Assembly: GCF_949287625.1 (NCBI RefSeq)
Contig: NZ_CASEGO010000046.1
Span: forward strand, 1 to 23,215
Direction of reading: 5' to 3'
Source: an uncultured Brachyspira sp.
GTDB taxonomy: Bacteria; Spirochaetota; Brachyspiria; Brachyspirales; Brachyspiraceae
Length of the DNA stretch: 23,215 nucleotides
Under the pieces are notes generated by a model. The model did not search any database. It was given only the letters and a program-made list of their open reading frames with translations, and was not told the DNA's origin. Below, in pieces: positions 15,530-22,462 of this stretch. Position numbers and translations under genes: made by a program. Numbering within the stretch: position 1 is the first letter of the stretch; each line of letters starts with the position of its first letter.

Positions 15530-16411
15530 TTATTTTATTAATCCGTATTTATTAAGCGTTTGTCTCACTTGCTCTCTGTTTTTTTCACTTAAAGGACCTA
15601 ATGGAGAGCGGCATTCTCCTACATCAAAACCCATCATATTCATAGCTTCTTTTATAGGCACTGGATTAACCTCTATAAACATAGCCCTTATCAAATCTAT
15701 ATATTTAATCTGTGCATTTACTGCTTCTTTAATATTTCCGTTAATATAATTCATAACCATATCATGATTTTCTTTAGGTATAATGTTGCTTGTAACTGAT
15801 ATTACACCTTTAGCACCTAAAGCCATCATCGGAGTTACCATATCATCATTTCCAGAGTAAATATCCAATTTAGGGGCAATATTAGCAATATCAGCTACAT
15901 AACTAATATCTCCGCTTGCCTCTTTTATACCTTGAATATTAGAAACTTCGGATAAAGTTTTAATAACGCTGAGTGATAATTTAACTCCAGTTCTTGAAGG
16001 AACATTATACATTATAACTGGACATTTTACACTGTTTGCTATCTGCGTAAAGTAATCAATAAGTCCGCTTTCATTACCTTTATTATAGTACGGAGTTACT
16101 GCCATCACTATATCAGCACCATATTCATAAGATTTTTTACTAAACTCTACTGCAACTGATGTAGAGTTAGTTCCAGTTCCTGCTATTACTAAAGTTCTTT
16201 TTTTAGTACGCTCTATGCAGAATTTTATCACTTCCATTCGCTCTTCAAAATTTAAAGCTGCACTTTCTGCTGTAGTACCTGCTGCAACAATAGCATCTGT
16301 TTTGTTTGCTATTTGAAACTCAATAAGCTCTTCTAATTTCTCATAATTAATTTTGTTATCTCTTGTAAATGGTGTTATTAAAGCTACACCTGCTCCTTCA
16401 AATAATGACAT
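15530..16411 (-). CDS. dapA: 4-hydroxy-tetrahydrodipicolinate synthase
   Basis: DapA condenses pyruvate with aspartate semialdehyde, the first committed step of lysine/diaminopimelate synthesis. The 293 residues form one TIM barrel of normal length. The Schiff-base lysine is Lys163 in GIKEASGD; Tyr135 in MYNVPSRTG and Thr46-Thr47 of GTTAES form the proton relay; Tyr109 in TPYYNK comes from the neighbouring subunit; Arg140 binds the substrate carboxylate. The usual GTTGES is GTTAES here, a mild change. AAAGGAG just upstream fixes the ATG. It lies 69 bases after the deacetylase gene and 32 before dapB. Whether lysine inhibits it cannot be judged from this. Confidence 0.96.
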   Translation of the reverse strand: MSLFEGAGVALITPFTRDNKINYEKLEELIEFQIANKTDAIVAAGTTAESAALNFEERMEVIKFCIERTKKRTLVIAGTGTNSTSVAVEFSKKSYEYGADIVMAVTPYYNKGNESGLIDYFTQIANSVKCPVIMYNVPSRTGVKLSLSVIKTLSEVSNIQGIKEASGDISYVADIANIAPKLDIYSGNDDMVTPMMALGAKGVISVTSNIIPKENHDMVMNYINGNIKEAVNAQIKYIDLIRAMFIEVNPVPIKEAMNMMGFDVGECRSPLGPLSEKNREQVRQTLNKYGLIK

Positions 16412-16480
16412 ATTTAATCTCCTTTAATTATATATTGCATTTTATTTTTTACCATAGTAAAATATTAAAAAATAATTATG

Positions 16481-17665
16481 TTAAGATATAAAAAAATCTT
16501 TATTTTTATATGTATTATATGCATTTAATATTTGTATTTTTACCCCTATATTTATAGCATTTTCGTCTATATCAAAAAGTCCGTTATGAATTGGAACATT
16601 TATTTTATCATTGGACACTCCCAAACTAAAAAAAGCACCTTTTACCCTTTGAAGATAATAACTAAAATCTTCAGTTGTCATGTTGGCATTTTCTTCAAGG
16701 CAGTTTTCATTTCCTAAAACACTTGAAGAGGATTCTCTAACAATATTAACCGCCTCATCATGATTAATCAAAGCAGGATAAGACGGTATATTAACAAACT
16801 CTCCCAAAGCCCCAAAACTTTCTGATGTATTTATAACAATATTTTCTATCATTTTTAATCTTCTATTTCTAGTTTCATCATCGCATAGCATTCTTATAAT
16901 ACCTTTCATCTTTACATTATCCGCTACTATATTGCCGGCAGTTCCTCCGTTTATACTTCCTACATGAAGTCTTATAGTATGATCTGTAAAGGCAGAAATA
17001 AAACTATGAAGCTGAGTTATAATATGAGAAGATACTATAATAGGATCAACACCGTTATATGATTTAGCTCCATGTGCTGATTTCCCTTTGATATTTATTT
17101 CAAACATATTAGAACTAGCATACATTGCTCCGTATGTAGTGCTTACCTGTCCTACTCTTATTTCAGGGCGTACATGAAGTCCGTAAATAGCATTGACATT
17201 TTCTAAAGCTCCTTCATTAATCATAGGCAAAGCTCCGCCTGTAGTCTCTTCAGCAGGCTGATATATTAGCCTAATATTGCAGGGAGGTTTTATATCTGAA
17301 AAATATTTAGCTATTCCTGTTAATACTGTCATATGCACATCATGTCCGCATGAATGGCATATGCCTTTATTTTTTGAGGAGTATGAACAGTTTTTTTTAT
17401 TATCTTCCATAGGCAAAGCGTCCATATCGGCTCTGAATGCTATAGTAAAGTTTTTATCCTCTCCTTCAATATCTGCTATTATACCTGTTTTTGCTATTTT
17501 TGTTTTATGATTAATATTTAATGATTTTAATATAGAAGAGATTTTTTCTGATGTTCTAAACTCTTCAAAGCCTAGTTCAGGGTGCGAATGCAAATCTCTT
17601 CTTAAATCTATTAAAAAGTCTTTCATAGACAAAAGAATATTTTCTGATATTATAGAATTATTCAT
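16481..17665 (-). CDS. M20 metallo-amidohydrolase, probable N-acetyldiaminopimelate deacetylase
   Basis: A peptidase-M20D family hydrolase of 394 residues. The metal-binding motifs are all visible: RDLHSHPELGFEE (23-35), FRADMDALPM (77-86), HSCGHDVHM (104-112, with Cys106, His108, His111), YQPAEE (135-140, with Glu139 and Glu140) and GLHVRPEI (162-169). The dimerisation lid follows at about 185-295 (SAHGAKSYNGVDPI), and the C-terminus has TTEDFSYYLQ and NVPIHNGLFDIDE. Related enzymes remove acetyl or aminoacyl groups from amino acids, including hippurate and indole-acetyl amino acids; here the position ahead of dapA-dapB-dapH makes N-acetyl-LL-diaminopimelate the likely substrate. AAGG upstream is a modest ribosome site. 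It follows the 46-codon ORF by 111 bases in the same direction. Family certain, exact substrate inferred. Confidence 0.87.
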   Translation of the reverse strand: MNNSIISENILLSMKDFLIDLRRDLHSHPELGFEEFRTSEKISSILKSLNINHKTKIAKTGIIADIEGEDKNFTIAFRADMDALPMEDNKKNCSYSSKNKGICHSCGHDVHMTVLTGIAKYFSDIKPPCNIRLIYQPAEETTGGALPMINEGALENVNAIYGLHVRPEIRVGQVSTTYGAMYASSNMFEINIKGKSAHGAKSYNGVDPIIVSSHIITQLHSFISAFTDHTIRLHVGSINGGTAGNIVADNVKMKGIIRMLCDDETRNRRLKMIENIVINTSESFGALGEFVNIPSYPALINHDEAVNIVRESSSSVLGNENCLEENANMTTEDFSYYLQRVKGAFFSLGVSNDKINVPIHNGLFDIDENAINIGVKIQILNAYNTYKNKDFFIS

Positions 17666-17776
17666 TATTATATACGCCTTAATATTTTTTAAACAATTAT
17701 ATCATACTGATATAAAATATTACTTTTAAAATTAAAAAATATATTAAAATTAGTTTTTTAGAATTATTAAAAAAGA

Positions 17777-17917
17777 TTACTTCTTAGATTTTGATAGATT
17801 ACGTTTGAAAGATTTATAGAATTTAGAAAGCTGAAAAAAGATATTAGCATTATCAGCGGTGTTTGAGGTGGTAAAAATACGGCACTGGGCTGTATTGGTT
17901 ATGAACGAAATATACAT
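17777..17917 (-). CDS. 46-codon ORF at the head of the dap operon
   Basis: Although the frame extends to 17977, the real start should be ATG 17915-17917: AAGGAG (17924-17929) sits six bases away, and a consensus promoter lies at 17949-17977, inside the longer frame. The 46-residue peptide begins MYISFITNTAQCRIFTT and ends LSKFYKSFKRNLSKSKK. It has no membrane segment or known motif. All six lysines fall in the last fifteen residues, none before. It lies directly upstream of the deacetylase and the dap genes with no visible terminator in the 111-base gap, so it is cotranscribed. It could be a lysine-sensing leader peptide or a genuine small basic protein. No clear attenuator hairpin follows it. 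The evidence that it is translated is the signal quality alone. Confidence 0.6.
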   Translation of the reverse strand: MYISFITNTAQCRIFTTSNTADNANIFFQLSKFYKSFKRNLSKSKK

Positions 17918-17939
17918 TCCAAACTCCTTATAAATTATT

Positions 17940-17966
17940 GATAGTATTATTATATGTAATAATATC
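17940..17966. promoter_or_regulatory. Operator-like near-palindrome at the dap operon promoter
   Basis: Reading the plus strand, this is the 24-base core of the patA palindrome (GATATTATTATATATAATAATATC split by a GTA insertion after GATA, and with one A changed to G). It overlaps the -10 and most of the spacer of the 17949-17977 promoter, and its right end lies 12 bases beyond the -10, exactly as at patA. Confidence 0.6.
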
Positions 17967-17977
17967 GTAAAAGTCAA
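17949..17977 (-). promoter_or_regulatory. Promoter of the dap operon
   Basis: On the minus strand, TTGACT (17972-17977), a 17-bp spacer and TATAAT (17949-17954). It would drive the 46-codon ORF, the M20 deacetylase, dapA, dapB and dapH, ending at 13956-13990. It is divergent from the permease promoter 100 bases away. Confidence 0.78.
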
Positions 17978-18076
17978 GAATGAGAATATTATTTTTTAAT
18001 AAAAAGTATTAGTCATTGAAAAATAAATGTATTAATTAAAATAATCAAGTATAATAAGTTTATTACACAAAAATAA

Positions 18077-18105
18077 TTGACAAATTTTAATACTTTAGTT
18101 ATATT
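18077..18105 (+). promoter_or_regulatory. Promoter of the ABC permease pair
   Basis: TTGACA (18077-18082), a 17-bp spacer and TATATT (18100-18105), about 30 bases before the first permease start at 18137. Confidence 0.7.
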
Positions 18106-18136
18106 TTAATAAGAAGTTACAAAATATTTTTGGATT

Positions 18137-19009
18137 ATGAAAAAAAATAAAGTATTGCCTTATATATTAATACTGCCTGCTGTTGTAATTATGACAGTAT
18201 TTGTCTTGTATCCTATAATAGTTACATTCTTTTACAGCCTTAAAAAAATGAAATTAACAGATCCTAAAGATACAGCATTTATAGGTTTTGATAATTATAT
18301 ATATACTTTAAAATCATTTGATTTTTGGTATTCGCTTCAAAACAGTATAATAATAATGATTATAGTAGTTATAATATGTATATTATTAGGACTTTTATTT
18401 GCAAGCATACTTAATTTTGAAAGCCGATTAAAGAATATACTTATGGCTATAGCTGTTATACCTTGGGCTTTGCCTCCAGTAGTTAATGGTATACTTTGGA
18501 AATGGATATTCTATCCAGGATACGGATTTCTTAATAAGATTTTATACAATTTAAATATTATAGAAGAACCTATACAGTATTTGTCTAATAGATATTCATT
18601 AATGCTTATTATAGCAATAGTTGTTGCTTGGAGGAATATACCATTTTGTTCTATTGTACTTCTTTCATCTATGCGTGCTATACCTGATGTACTTTATGAT
18701 GCTGCCAGTATTGACGGAGCAAATAAATTTCAAATGTTTACAAGAGTAACTTTGCCGCTTTTAGTACCTGCTTTGGGTATTATTATAACTTTCACATCTA
18801 TATCAGCAATAAATGTTTTTGATGAGGTTATAACTATTTCAGGTTACAGCAATTTAGGAAAAACTATACTTCTTGAAGACTACATGACAACATTTTCTTT
18901 TCTTGATTTTGGAAGAGGAAGTGCATTAACATATTTAGTTATGATAGTATCTGGTACTTTAGGAATATTATATATAAAGTCTATGTCTAGGAAAATTGAC
19001 TATTTATAA
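18137..19009 (+). CDS. Sugar-type ABC transporter permease (MalF/UgpA-like)
   Basis: A 290-residue inner-membrane permease of the CUT1 carbohydrate-uptake type. Six helices are recognisable: about 8-30, 65-92, 98-120, 153-175, 206-228 and 260-280. The EAA loop that docks on the transporter ATPase reads YDAASIDGANKFQMFTRVTLPLL (about 188-210). The N-terminal YPIIVTFFYSLKKMKL and the FIGFDNYIYTL segment are standard for family members that lack the large MalF loop. The ribosome site is weak. The second permease starts 48 bases downstream. No binding protein or ATPase gene adjoins the pair, so the substrate is unknown and the ATPase must be encoded elsewhere, as with shared MsmK/UgpC-type subunits. 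Confidence 0.93.
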   Translation: MKKNKVLPYILILPAVVIMTVFVLYPIIVTFFYSLKKMKLTDPKDTAFIGFDNYIYTLKSFDFWYSLQNSIIIMIIVVIICILLGLLFASILNFESRLKNILMAIAVIPWALPPVVNGILWKWIFYPGYGFLNKILYNLNIIEEPIQYLSNRYSLMLIIAIVVAWRNIPFCSIVLLSSMRAIPDVLYDAASIDGANKFQMFTRVTLPLLVPALGIIITFTSISAINVFDEVITISGYSNLGKTILLEDYMTTFSFLDFGRGSALTYLVMIVSGTLGILYIKSMSRKIDYL

Positions 19010-19057
19010 AACATTTTAATAATTAATATTTAAGGAAAAAATAAGACATCAATATTT

Positions 19058-19912
19058 ATGAACAATAAAAAAAATAAAAGCAAAAGAATAAATTTTTTAT
19101 ATTATATATCAGTAATATTTTTTGTATTAATAATTTTAGGACCTATAGCTTGGGCTGTAATTGTGAGCTTTACACCGGAATATGAGATGTTTAAAAACAC
19201 TTCTCATTTTCTGCCTAAAGAACCTACAATGGATAATTATATAAAAATTTTCACAGCCTCTTCCAGACAATCTAAAATGTTTTTTATAGGAGTATTTAAT
19301 TCTGTAAAGACAGCTTTTATAACAATATTTTTATGTCTTCCCTTTTCAATTATGTGTGCATATGCTGTATCGAAGATGAAGTTTAAAGGCAGAAACATAG
19401 TAAAAACTTTGATACTTATCTCTATGGCAATACCAGCATTTACAACTATAATACCGCTTTATAGAATGTTCTCATTAATGTCATTACTTGATAATCTATT
19501 TGCATTATCTTTGGTATATGTAACTTCATTTTTGCCAATTAATACTTGGTTAATATCAAATTATTTTGAAACCATACCTACAGAAATAGAAGAGGCATCT
19601 TACATAGACGGCTGCAATGAAATAGATGTTCTTTTCAGAGTAATGATTCCAATATCAGCACCTATTATATTATCAGCATTTCTTCTAGTATTTCTGATGT
19701 CTTGGGGACAGTTTCAAATACCTCTTATTTTGGCAAGCTCGGCTGCTACAAAGCCTATATCAATAGTTGCTTCAGAATTTGTATCCAAAGACACTATACA
19801 ATACGGCATAACAACTGCAGCTGGACTTTTAGCTATATTTCCGCCTGCATTGCTCGCTGTAATATTTAGAAAATTCCTAGTAAAAGGCATGACAGGCGGC
19901 AGCGGCAAATAG
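19058..19912 (+). CDS. Sugar-type ABC transporter permease (MalG/UgpE-like)
   Basis: A 284-residue partner of the preceding permease, of the MalG/AraQ kind. It opens with a basic stretch (MNNKKNKSKR) and a helix at about 12-34 with GPIAWAVIVSFTP. Five further helices follow, and the EAA loop EEASYIDGCNEIDVLFRVMIPISAP (about 178-202) couples to the ATPase. The motif FLPKEPTMDNYIKIF is typical of this half. The start at ATG 19058 is the first in frame, but AAGGA lies about 20 bases upstream, too far to be ideal, so translation is perhaps inefficient. There is no obvious terminator, and downstream is the long intergenic region with the structured element. Together with its partner it would form the membrane channel of a sugar importer. 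Confidence 0.93.
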   Translation: MNNKKNKSKRINFLYYISVIFFVLIILGPIAWAVIVSFTPEYEMFKNTSHFLPKEPTMDNYIKIFTASSRQSKMFFIGVFNSVKTAFITIFLCLPFSIMCAYAVSKMKFKGRNIVKTLILISMAIPAFTTIIPLYRMFSLMSLLDNLFALSLVYVTSFLPINTWLISNYFETIPTEIEEASYIDGCNEIDVLFRVMIPISAPIILSAFLLVFLMSWGQFQIPLILASSAATKPISIVASEFVSKDTIQYGITTAAGLLAIFPPALLAVIFRKFLVKGMTGGSGK

Positions 19913-19957
19913 TATAAATATTATACTAACAATTATTAAGTTTGTAAAAAAATATAT

Positions 19958-20242
19958 TAGACTTGTTTCAAAACTCAATTTCTTAATATTTATAGTTTTT
20001 TAATTTAATATTTTTTTAATTATAGTTGGGGCTTTGCTGCGAAGCACACAGCCGTGCCAAACCCCACTTCTTTTGCCGTCTAGGCACCTACTCGGTGGTG
20101 ACCCAAAGAAGCAGGCACAGCCCGCAGTCGCGAAAGACTGCATGTTTATATACTAAAACGATAATTTATATAACATATAAAACATTATTTTTATAATTGA
20201 TAAATTATAAAATTTTATACATAATCTTGTCAAACAAGTCTA
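19958..20242. repeat. Putative miniature repeat element with 11-bp terminal inverted repeats
   Basis: TAGACTTGTTT (19958-19968) and its exact complement AAACAAGTCTA (20232-20242) delimit 285 bases without coding capacity. A TA dinucleotide borders each arm, the outer base pair of the palindrome, so TA-targeting insertion is possible but unproven. Inside is the GC-rich foldable core at 20025-20144. This looks like a MITE or a transposon remnant; no transposase is present. Confidence 0.45.
20025..20144. other. GC-rich, highly structured 120-base element
   Basis: By hand count about 59% G+C (71 of 120), against a very AT-rich background. Three nested folds: outer stem 20025-20036 with 20058-20067 (10 bp, two bulges) holding a GCAC/GTGC hairpin at 20044-20057; a second stem 20067-20075 with 20104-20111 (8 bp, one bulged T) containing GTC/GAC (20078-20080, 20100-20102) and CACC/GGTG (20085-20088, 20094-20097); and a perfect GCAGTC/GACTGC hairpin (20124-20129, 20136-20141) with a GCGAAA loop. 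It could be a dispersed structured repeat or a small RNA. It does not match SRP RNA, tRNA or RNase P RNA. Confidence 0.6.
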
Positions 20243-20382
20243 TTTTTAATTATACAGAATGGCTTTTGCAGGCGAAATACTATATTTTTAACAAAATTAT
20301 GCAGCACATATCAACTATATACGAAATTTACAAAATAAAATTGTTTCAGTATATATTATTTTTTGTTAAAGCACTCTAAATC

Positions 20383-20410
20383 TTGACTTTTAAAGAATAT
20401 TATGTATAAT
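20383..20410 (+). promoter_or_regulatory. Promoter of the ffh operon
   Basis: TTGACT (20383-20388), a 16-bp spacer and TATAAT (20405-20410) lie about 40 bases before the GTG start of ffh. Confidence 0.75.
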
Positions 20411-20450
20411 ATAGTATTGGAAGTAATATATTTATTTAAGGTTATTTTTA

Positions 20451-21806
20451 GTGTTTGATAATTTAACGAAATCTATATCTAATGTATTCTCTAAAATACA
20501 TGGCAAAAAAGTGCTGACCGATAAAGATATAACCGATAGCCTTCTTACTATAAAAGAAGCTCTATTATCAGCAGATGTATCTTTAGAAGCAGCCAATAAA
20601 TTCCTAGAAGAAGCTACAAACAGAGCTATAGGAAAAGAAAAAATAGAAGGCGTAGAACCTGCCAATCAATTTATAGCTGATGTTCATGATACTTTGGTTA
20701 ATATGATAGGCGAAGGTGAAAGCGGTCTTAAATTAGAACCTGTAGAAAAAACTACTATCACATTATTATTCGGTTTGCAGGGTTCTGGTAAAACTACTAC
20801 AACAGCTAAATTAGCAAAATACTATAAAGATAAAAGACGTGTTATGATGGTTGGTCTTGACGTACACAGACCTGCCGCTATGGAACAGCTTGCCGTACTT
20901 GCAAGAGAAGTAGGGGTTCCATACCATATAGACACTAAAGAGAAAAAAGCATATAAAATACTCAAAAAAGCTCTTGCTATAGCCAAAAAAGAACAGTACA
21001 ACATGATATTAGTTGATACTGCAGGACGTTTGGAAATAGATGAAGATATGATGATGGAGCTTAGACGTGTTGTAAACTCTGCTGATGTTACTGAAAAATT
21101 ATTGGTTGTAGACTCTACTGCAGGTCAGAGTGTTTATGATGTTGCTAAAAGTTTCCAAAGCAATATAGGAATAAACGGCGTAATACTTACAAAATTTGAC
21201 TCTGGTGTAAGAGGCGGTGCCGCATTATCATTAAAATATGCTACAGGCTCTCCAGTAAAATTTGTAGGTGTTGGCGAACATATAGATGATATAGATGTAT
21301 TTGATGCAAAAAGAGTTGCAGGTCAGATACTTGGTATGGGCGATATTGTAAAACTTGTAGAAAAAGCCCGTGCCGCTATAAGCGAAAAAGAAGCTAAAGA
21401 AATGCTTCAGAAAGTTATAGAAAATAACTTCGATTATAATGATTTCTTAAAACAAATAGAAGCTACCACTAAAATGGGCGGCATCACTAAAATGACGTCT
21501 ATGATCCCTGGTATGGCTAATATTGATACAGAGCTTTTAAGCCGTGAAGAAGAGAAGTTTAAGAAATATAAAGCTATTATACAATCAATGACCAAAAAAG
21601 AAAGATTAGCCCTATTTCCTTTGAATAATTCAAGAAAAATGAGAATATCTAAAGGAAGCGGTCAAAGTGTTTATGATGTAAATCAGTTAATAAAACAATT
21701 TACTATGATGAAAAACATGATGGGCAGTACTAAAAAGATGGATAAGCTCGCAAAGTCCCTAGAGGGTATGGGTATGTCTATAGATGATTTAAACAAATTA
21801 ATGTAA
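20451..21806 (+). CDS. ffh: Signal recognition particle protein Ffh
   Basis: The 451-residue SRP GTPase, which binds signal sequences and the SRP RNA and delivers ribosomes to FtsY at the membrane. N domain about 1-95; G domain about 96-295 with G1 GLQGSGKTTTT (108-118), LDVHRPAA (136-143), DTAGRL (189-194) and G4 TKFD (247-250); M domain about 325-451 with TKMTSMIPGMANI and MRISKGSGQSVYDVNQLIKQF, the RNA-binding helix-turn-helix. It starts at GTG 20451 with AAGG nine bases upstream. Several conserved stretches are altered: DTYRPAA is DVHRPAA, and TKLDGDARGG is TKFDSGVRGG. It leads an operon with rpsP (21 bases later), khpA and rimM, a common layout. Function is secure; whether the altered G4 region changes kinetics is unknown. 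Confidence 0.96.
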   Translation: MFDNLTKSISNVFSKIHGKKVLTDKDITDSLLTIKEALLSADVSLEAANKFLEEATNRAIGKEKIEGVEPANQFIADVHDTLVNMIGEGESGLKLEPVEKTTITLLFGLQGSGKTTTTAKLAKYYKDKRRVMMVGLDVHRPAAMEQLAVLAREVGVPYHIDTKEKKAYKILKKALAIAKKEQYNMILVDTAGRLEIDEDMMMELRRVVNSADVTEKLLVVDSTAGQSVYDVAKSFQSNIGINGVILTKFDSGVRGGAALSLKYATGSPVKFVGVGEHIDDIDVFDAKRVAGQILGMGDIVKLVEKARAAISEKEAKEMLQKVIENNFDYNDFLKQIEATTKMGGITKMTSMIPGMANIDTELLSREEEKFKKYKAIIQSMTKKERLALFPLNNSRKMRISKGSGQSVYDVNQLIKQFTMMKNMMGSTKKMDKLAKSLEGMGMSIDDLNKLM

Positions 21807-21827
21807 TAAACTTGGAGGAAAATAAAG

Positions 21828-22187
21828 GTGGTAAAATTAAGATTAAAACGTATAGGTCGCAAACATGAGCCTCATTATCGTATTGTAGCAGCAGATGCTC
21901 GTTTCCCACGCGATGGTCGTTTTATTGAAGAGCTAGGTTGGTTTAACCCTAAAGCTAAAGATGTATTGTATAAGTTAAATGTAGAAGGCTTAAAAAAATG
22001 GCTTTCTAACGGTGCACAGCCAACTTATGTAGTAAAAAGTATTCTTGTTAAAGAAGGTTTGATGGAAAAAGATAAAGGTGCTCCGCTTGAACGCAAGAAA
22101 AAAAGAGCATTGAAAAATCCTGAAAAAAGACGCAAACATCGTAAACAAGCTAAGCCTGAATCTGCTGAGGAGAAAAGCGAAGCTTAA
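21828..22187 (+). CDS. rpsP: Ribosomal protein bS16
   Basis: A 119-residue 30S subunit protein. The canonical S16 core is at 1-85: VKLRLKRIGRKHEPHYRIVAADARFPRDGRFIEELGWFNP, then KWLSNGAQPTYVVKSILVKEG. The remainder is a Lys/Arg-rich tail (KKKRALKNPEKRRKHRKQAK) ending acidic, longer than the 80-90 residue E. coli form but seen in other lineages. The start is GTG 21828 with GGAGG at 21814-21818. It lies 21 bases after ffh and 32 before khpA. Role in 30S assembly is established for the family. Confidence 0.96.
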   Translation: MVKLRLKRIGRKHEPHYRIVAADARFPRDGRFIEELGWFNPKAKDVLYKLNVEGLKKWLSNGAQPTYVVKSILVKEGLMEKDKGAPLERKKKRALKNPEKRRKHRKQAKPESAEEKSEA

Positions 22188-22219
22188 TTTACGTCTTATA
22201 ATATATAAAGGAGTGTGCT

Positions 22220-22462
22220 ATGACGGAAGAAAAAGAGCTTATTGAGTATTTGGCTAAAAAATTGGTGGATGAGCCTGAGGGTGTGAGTGTGAAAGTTATT
22301 GAGGGTGAGAAGAGTACGATTCTGGAATTGAAAGTGAACCAAAGCGACATAGGTAAAATTATAGGTAAAAGAGGCCGTATTGCTCATGCATTACGTACTA
22401 TTCTTTTTGCAGCTTCCATGAAAAGTGGTAAACGTGTAATGCTTGAGATTATTGACAATTGA
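22220..22462 (+). CDS. khpA: KH-domain RNA-binding protein KhpA
   Basis: An 80-residue single KH domain protein. The RNA-binding loop is GKRG in IGKIIGKRGRIAHALRTIL (about 44-62), the GxxG signature, with flanking helices and a beta strand (STILELKVNQSDI). KhpA usually pairs with KhpB/Jag and binds many RNAs, affecting cell division and envelope synthesis in Firmicutes; in spirochaetes the role is less known. AAGGAG precedes the ATG. It sits between rpsP and rimM, as in many bacteria, and its stop codon TGA overlaps the TTG start of rimM in a TTGA arrangement, implying coupled translation. Confidence 0.93.
   Translation: MTEEKELIEYLAKKLVDEPEGVSVKVIEGEKSTILELKVNQSDIGKIIGKRGRIAHALRTILFAASMKSGKRVMLEIIDN

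Larger units (their letters stand above)
19913..20450. other. 538-base intergenic region between the permeases and ffh
   Basis: No convincing protein gene. It holds an 11-bp inverted repeat (19958-19968 and 20232-20242) that brackets a GC-rich structured element (20025-20144), and at its end the ffh promoter. Open frames here, such as 20197-20379, start with TTG, lack a ribosome site and have low-complexity AT-rich composition. Confidence 0.65.

Noticed and set aside
17666..17940. Lysine riboswitch in the dap operon leader
   Set aside because: Lysine riboswitches are about 170 bases with GC-rich five-way junctions; this leader is AT-rich and shows no such helices.
20025..20144. SRP (4.5S) RNA next to ffh
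   Set aside because: The conserved GGAA tetraloop with the flanking CAGG/AGCAG bulge is absent.
20197..20379. 60-residue ORF downstream of the structured element
   Set aside because: TTG start, no ribosome site, low-complexity Ile/Lys/Tyr composition expected from AT-rich intergenic DNA; also overlaps the right inverted repeat.
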